DNA from: DASRVA01 sp035687745
GTDB taxonomy: Bacteria > Gemmatimonadota > Gemmatimonadetes > JACCXV01 > JAHWKZ01
Length of the DNA: 7,705 nt
Assembly (NCBI GenBank): GCA_035687745.1
Contig: DASRVA010000108.1
Span: 1-7,705, forward strand
Reading direction: 5' to 3'
Shown here: in pieces, positions 6,026 through 7,705 of the stretch
Layout: every line of letters begins with the position of its first letter
How positions within the stretch are numbered: position 1 is the first letter of the stretch
Notes under the pieces: model-generated
Told to the model about the DNA's origin: nothing
The model's input: the letters and a program-made list of their open reading frames with translations, nothing else
The model's database searches: none
Position numbers and translations under genes: made by a program

Positions 6026-7137
6026 CCCGCGGCGATGAGCGTGCCCTCGTAGTCCGGCGCGAGCGTGTTGAGATCGATCAGCTCGCCGCCCTCCCACAGG
6101 AAGGCCGTGTCGTCACCAGGTCCACTGGACACCCCCACGACCTGCCCCCGATCGTTGATCCCCAGGGCCTGGCTGGTGTTGTCTCCATCGAACACCCCGA
6201 GATCCTCGATGCCGCCGTGCCGGGTCCAGTAGAAGGCATGAATTCCGAAGGCATCCCCCGGAACGGAGGCCGGGTTGCCGAACCCGACGACGTCCCCATG
6301 CTCGTTGATGTCCATCGGCGTGTGCCAGGCGTCGCCGCCGAGGTTGTCGATTTCGGTCGGGGTGCCGTTCCGCCCCCAGAGCACCGCATGCTGGGCGCTG
6401 AAGCCACCGACCGCGTTGGCGCACTCGCCCGAGATCCCGACGACCTGGCCGCTCTGGTTGATCGCAGTGGCCGCCGAGGTGGAATCACCGGGAAGCGGAG
6501 CGAGCTCCTCCATCCCGCCGGTCTTGGTGTCGTACTTGAACGCGCGGAACTGGTGAACCACGGGCGCATTGCAGGTCGGATCCTCCACGCCGTTCTCCGC
6601 CCATCCGACCACCTGCCCGCGGTTGTTGATCCCGGTCGCGAACCCGTTGGTCCCGCCGGGCCACGTCGGAAGCGGCGTCATCACCCCGTTCTCCCACACG
6701 AACCCCAGACACTGATGGCCGGTGGACGAGGCAAAGAAGAACTGGCAGGGCCAGTTCTCGCCTCCCGGCTCGTCGGTCTCGGCGATCCCCACGACCATGC
6801 CGTGGTTGTTCAGTCCGGGCCAGGCCACGTTGCTGTTCGTGCCGGGCCCTCCGAGCGTGCCGAGGTCGATGGCGGATCCGCTCCGCCACAGGACCGCGTG
6901 CGAGATCTGGCCTCCCATCAGGTTGGAGAAGCCCGCCGCATCGCCCTGGTTGTTGATGCCGTTGCCGGAGCTGCCCGCTCCCTCGAGGGAGGGTAGCTGG
7001 GCGATCTCGTACACCGGCTGCTGCTTGGACGGCTGAAGCTCGCTGCCGTCGTCGACGCTCATCGGGTCCGACCGCTCGCTGCAGGCGGCGATCCCGAGAG
7101 CGCAGGTTGTCGACAGGAGCAGGAGAATCGATCTCAT
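5929..7137 (-). CDS. HAF-repeat lipoprotein (seven repeats)
   Basis: A 402-residue protein with a lipoprotein signal: MRSILLLL, hydrophobic core, lipobox I-A-A-C with the cysteine at residue 19. The rest consists of seven copies of the HAF-family extracellular repeat. Each has a leading L-x-x-L-x-G-type segment, a core like GINNRGQVVG, and a closing strand such as SHAVLW or IHAFYW. Cores lie near residues 60, 108, 169, 225, 277, 327 and 373, spaced about 46-60 residues. Closing motifs are seen near 79, 143, 197, 249, 299 and 343. Four cysteines beyond the lipobox (131, 143, 189, 239) could form disulfides outside the cytoplasm. Seven units would fit a seven-bladed beta-propeller, which is inference. 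Function of the family is unknown to me. The start is supported by a strong Shine-Dalgarno. Its 3' end overlaps the GH31 frame by 97 bp in convergent orientation. Confidence 0.88.
   Translation of the reverse strand: MRSILLLLSTTCALGIAACSERSDPMSVDDGSELQPSKQQPVYEIAQLPSLEGAGSSGNGINNQGDAAGFSNLMGGQISHAVLWRSGSAIDLGTLGGPGTNSNVAWPGLNNHGMVVGIAETDEPGGENWPCQFFFASSTGHQCLGFVWENGVMTPLPTWPGGTNGFATGINNRGQVVGWAENGVEDPTCNAPVVHQFRAFKYDTKTGGMEELAPLPGDSTSAATAINQSGQVVGISGECANAVGGFSAQHAVLWGRNGTPTEIDNLGGDAWHTPMDINEHGDVVGFGNPASVPGDAFGIHAFYWTRHGGIEDLGVFDGDNTSQALGINDRGQVVGVSSGPGDDTAFLWEGGELIDLNTLAPDYEGTLIAAGHINDAGVITGVARDADTGELVTFIATPRGRQ
6016..6957 (-). repeat. Degenerate DNA repeats encoding the HAF cores
   Basis: The plus-strand word GTTGAT (Ile-Asn on the minus strand) recurs at 6016, 6154, 6304, 6457, 6625 and 6952. 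A variant copy (GTTGTTCAG, Leu-Asn-Asn) is at about 6805-6813. The period is about 138-183 bp. Flanking GACCTGCCC-like words (Gly-Gln-Val-Val) recur as well. The copies are diverged, so this looks like an old internal duplication within the HAF gene. Confidence 0.7.
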
Positions 7138-7142
7138 ACGAA

Positions 7143-7147
7143 CCTCC
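7143..7147 (-). promoter_or_regulatory. Shine-Dalgarno for the HAF-repeat lipoprotein
   Basis: Read on the minus strand, GGAGG lies five bases before the ATG at 7137-7135. It is a strong site and confirms the start that places the lipobox correctly. Confidence 0.75.
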
Positions 7148-7158
7148 AGTCAGTCTGA

Positions 7159-7183
7159 ATCCCCCTGGCTGGAGAGGGGTGAT
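7159..7183. other. Weak stem-loop upstream of the HAF gene
   Basis: ATCCCCCT at 7159-7166 can pair with AGGGG and GAT at 7175-7183, with one bulged T and an 8-base loop. It lies between the AlkA-like stop and the HAF start. It could mark the 3' end of the former or be leader structure of the latter. It is short and has no T-run. The rest of the spacer 7138-7258 shows no promoter I can support. Confidence 0.25.
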
Positions 7184-7258
7184 GGGGTTGGCCCTGTGCG
7201 CGGCTCTTCCGGATGTGCGCACGAGTCGTTCCCGGAGGGGCGCGGGGGGCCGGCGTCG

Positions 7259-7705
7259 TCACCGTTCACCGTCCATCAGCCACAGGTGAACGGCGGCGTA
7301 GGCGCGCCAGGGGCGCCACGCCTCCGCACGCTCGCGGAGGCGGCCTGGAGTGGAAGCCCCCGACGCGCGCTGAAGTCGACGATCCGTGACGGGAAAGGCG
7401 TCCGGCCAGCCGAGGGCCCGCATGACGATCGAGGTCGCGAGCCGGTCCCCGACGCCGTCGATCTCCATCAGGCGGCGGTGGGTCTCGGCCACGTCTGTCC
7501 CCGGCTCCAGCCGCAGGTCCCCGTGGACGACCTTCTGCGCGAGCGCGGTCAAGGCGCCGGCGCGGCCGGGCGGGAGGCCCAGCGAGACGAGAGTCGACGG
7601 CCTGGCCTCGGCCACCCGCTCCGCGCCGGGCGCGAACCGGGTGAGCCCCGCGATCCCCGAATCGGCCGGTTCGCCGAGCGACTCGACGAACCGGCGGACG
7701 AGCCC
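7259..7705 (-). CDS. AlkA-type DNA-3-methyladenine glycosylase, C-terminal part; 5' end outside window
   Basis: 148 codons read leftward from the right edge to TGA at 7259-7261. The frame is open at 7705, so an internal GTG at 7615 is not the start. The protein matches the C-terminal half of AlkA-type glycosylases of the helix-hairpin-helix superfamily, which excise alkylated bases from DNA in the cytoplasm. Numbering from the edge: GIAGLTRFAP (17-26), LVSLGLPPGRAGALTALA (39-56), a helix-hairpin-helix with MEIDGVGDRLA (80-90), IVMRALGWPDAFP (93-105), catalytic-position aspartate D108, and a closing AEAWRPWRAYAAVHLW (127-142). The last tryptophan matches the base-stacking Trp near the C-terminus of E. 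coli AlkA. In many bacteria this domain follows an Ada-type regulatory part; whether it does here cannot be seen. The hairpin turn is unusual: most relatives have GIGPWTA where this has GVGDRLA. The HAF gene lies 121 bp downstream on the same strand. Confidence 0.87.
   Translation of the reverse strand, partial: GLVRRFVESLGEPADSGIAGLTRFAPGAERVAEARPSTLVSLGLPPGRAGALTALAQKVVHGDLRLEPGTDVAETHRRLMEIDGVGDRLATSIVMRALGWPDAFPVTDRRLQRASGASTPGRLRERAEAWRPWRAYAAVHLWLMDGER

Noticed and set aside
6016..6957. Regularly spaced short repeats, considered as a CRISPR array
   Set aside because: The period is 138-183 bp, the copies are diverged, and they lie in frame within a protein-coding gene, so they encode the HAF cores.
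5884..6996. Plus-strand open frame opposite the HAF gene
   Set aside because: It is the antisense reading of the repeat gene. The minus strand has a lipobox, a strong Shine-Dalgarno and repeated family motifs.
1..7705. tRNA or rRNA genes, insertion sequences, phage genes, attachment sites, toxin-antitoxin or defence genes
   Set aside because: No matching sequence, transposase-like protein or terminal inverted repeats were seen on either strand.

Overview
This is a high-GC bacterial window, about 60-78% GC in the lines I counted by hand. It has two blocks. Positions 1-6025 read rightward and carry carbohydrate-related genes. Positions 5929-7705 read leftward and carry unrelated genes. Secreted sulfatases, a small DUF4440-type lipoprotein, an SGLT-type sodium symporter, HAF-repeat lipoproteins and an AlkA-type glycosylase together suggest a Gram-negative heterotroph with a large exported proteome. 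Gemmatimonadota or a similar high-GC phylum is a plausible guess, but there is no rRNA or other marker to place it.

Layout: (1) 1-992, the C-terminal part of a sulfatase whose catalytic CxPSR region lies off the left edge. (2) 1041-1532, a short lipoprotein with a SnoaL/DUF4440-like domain. (3) 1533-1667, a gap with a strong 13-bp hairpin. (4) 1668-3281, an SGLT-family sodium/sugar symporter. (5) 3278-6025, an exported GH31 alpha-glucosidase whose GTG start overlaps the symporter stop in a GTGA junction. (6) 5929-7137 on the minus strand, a lipoprotein built of seven HAF-type repeats that converges on and overlaps the GH31 frame by 97 bp. (7) 7138-7258, a spacer. (8) 7259-7705 on the minus strand, the C-terminal part of an AlkA-type DNA-3-methyladenine glycosylase that continues off the right edge.

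How the genes fit together (inference): the GH31 enzyme would release glucose or a related sugar outside the cytoplasmic membrane, and the coupled symporter would import it with sodium. The sulfatase could remove sulfate esters from the same or another glycan. No regulator, SusC/SusD pair or sugar kinase is visible, so the substrate is unknown. The HAF lipoprotein and the glycosylase look like ordinary neighbours.

I did not find a clearly new system. The points most worth checking are the 3' end of the GH31 gene, which runs through a hairpin and about 55 codons into the antisense gene; the GTGA-coupled hydrolase/symporter pair; the seven-repeat HAF protein as a possible seven-bladed propeller; and the altered helix-hairpin-helix residues in the AlkA-like protein.
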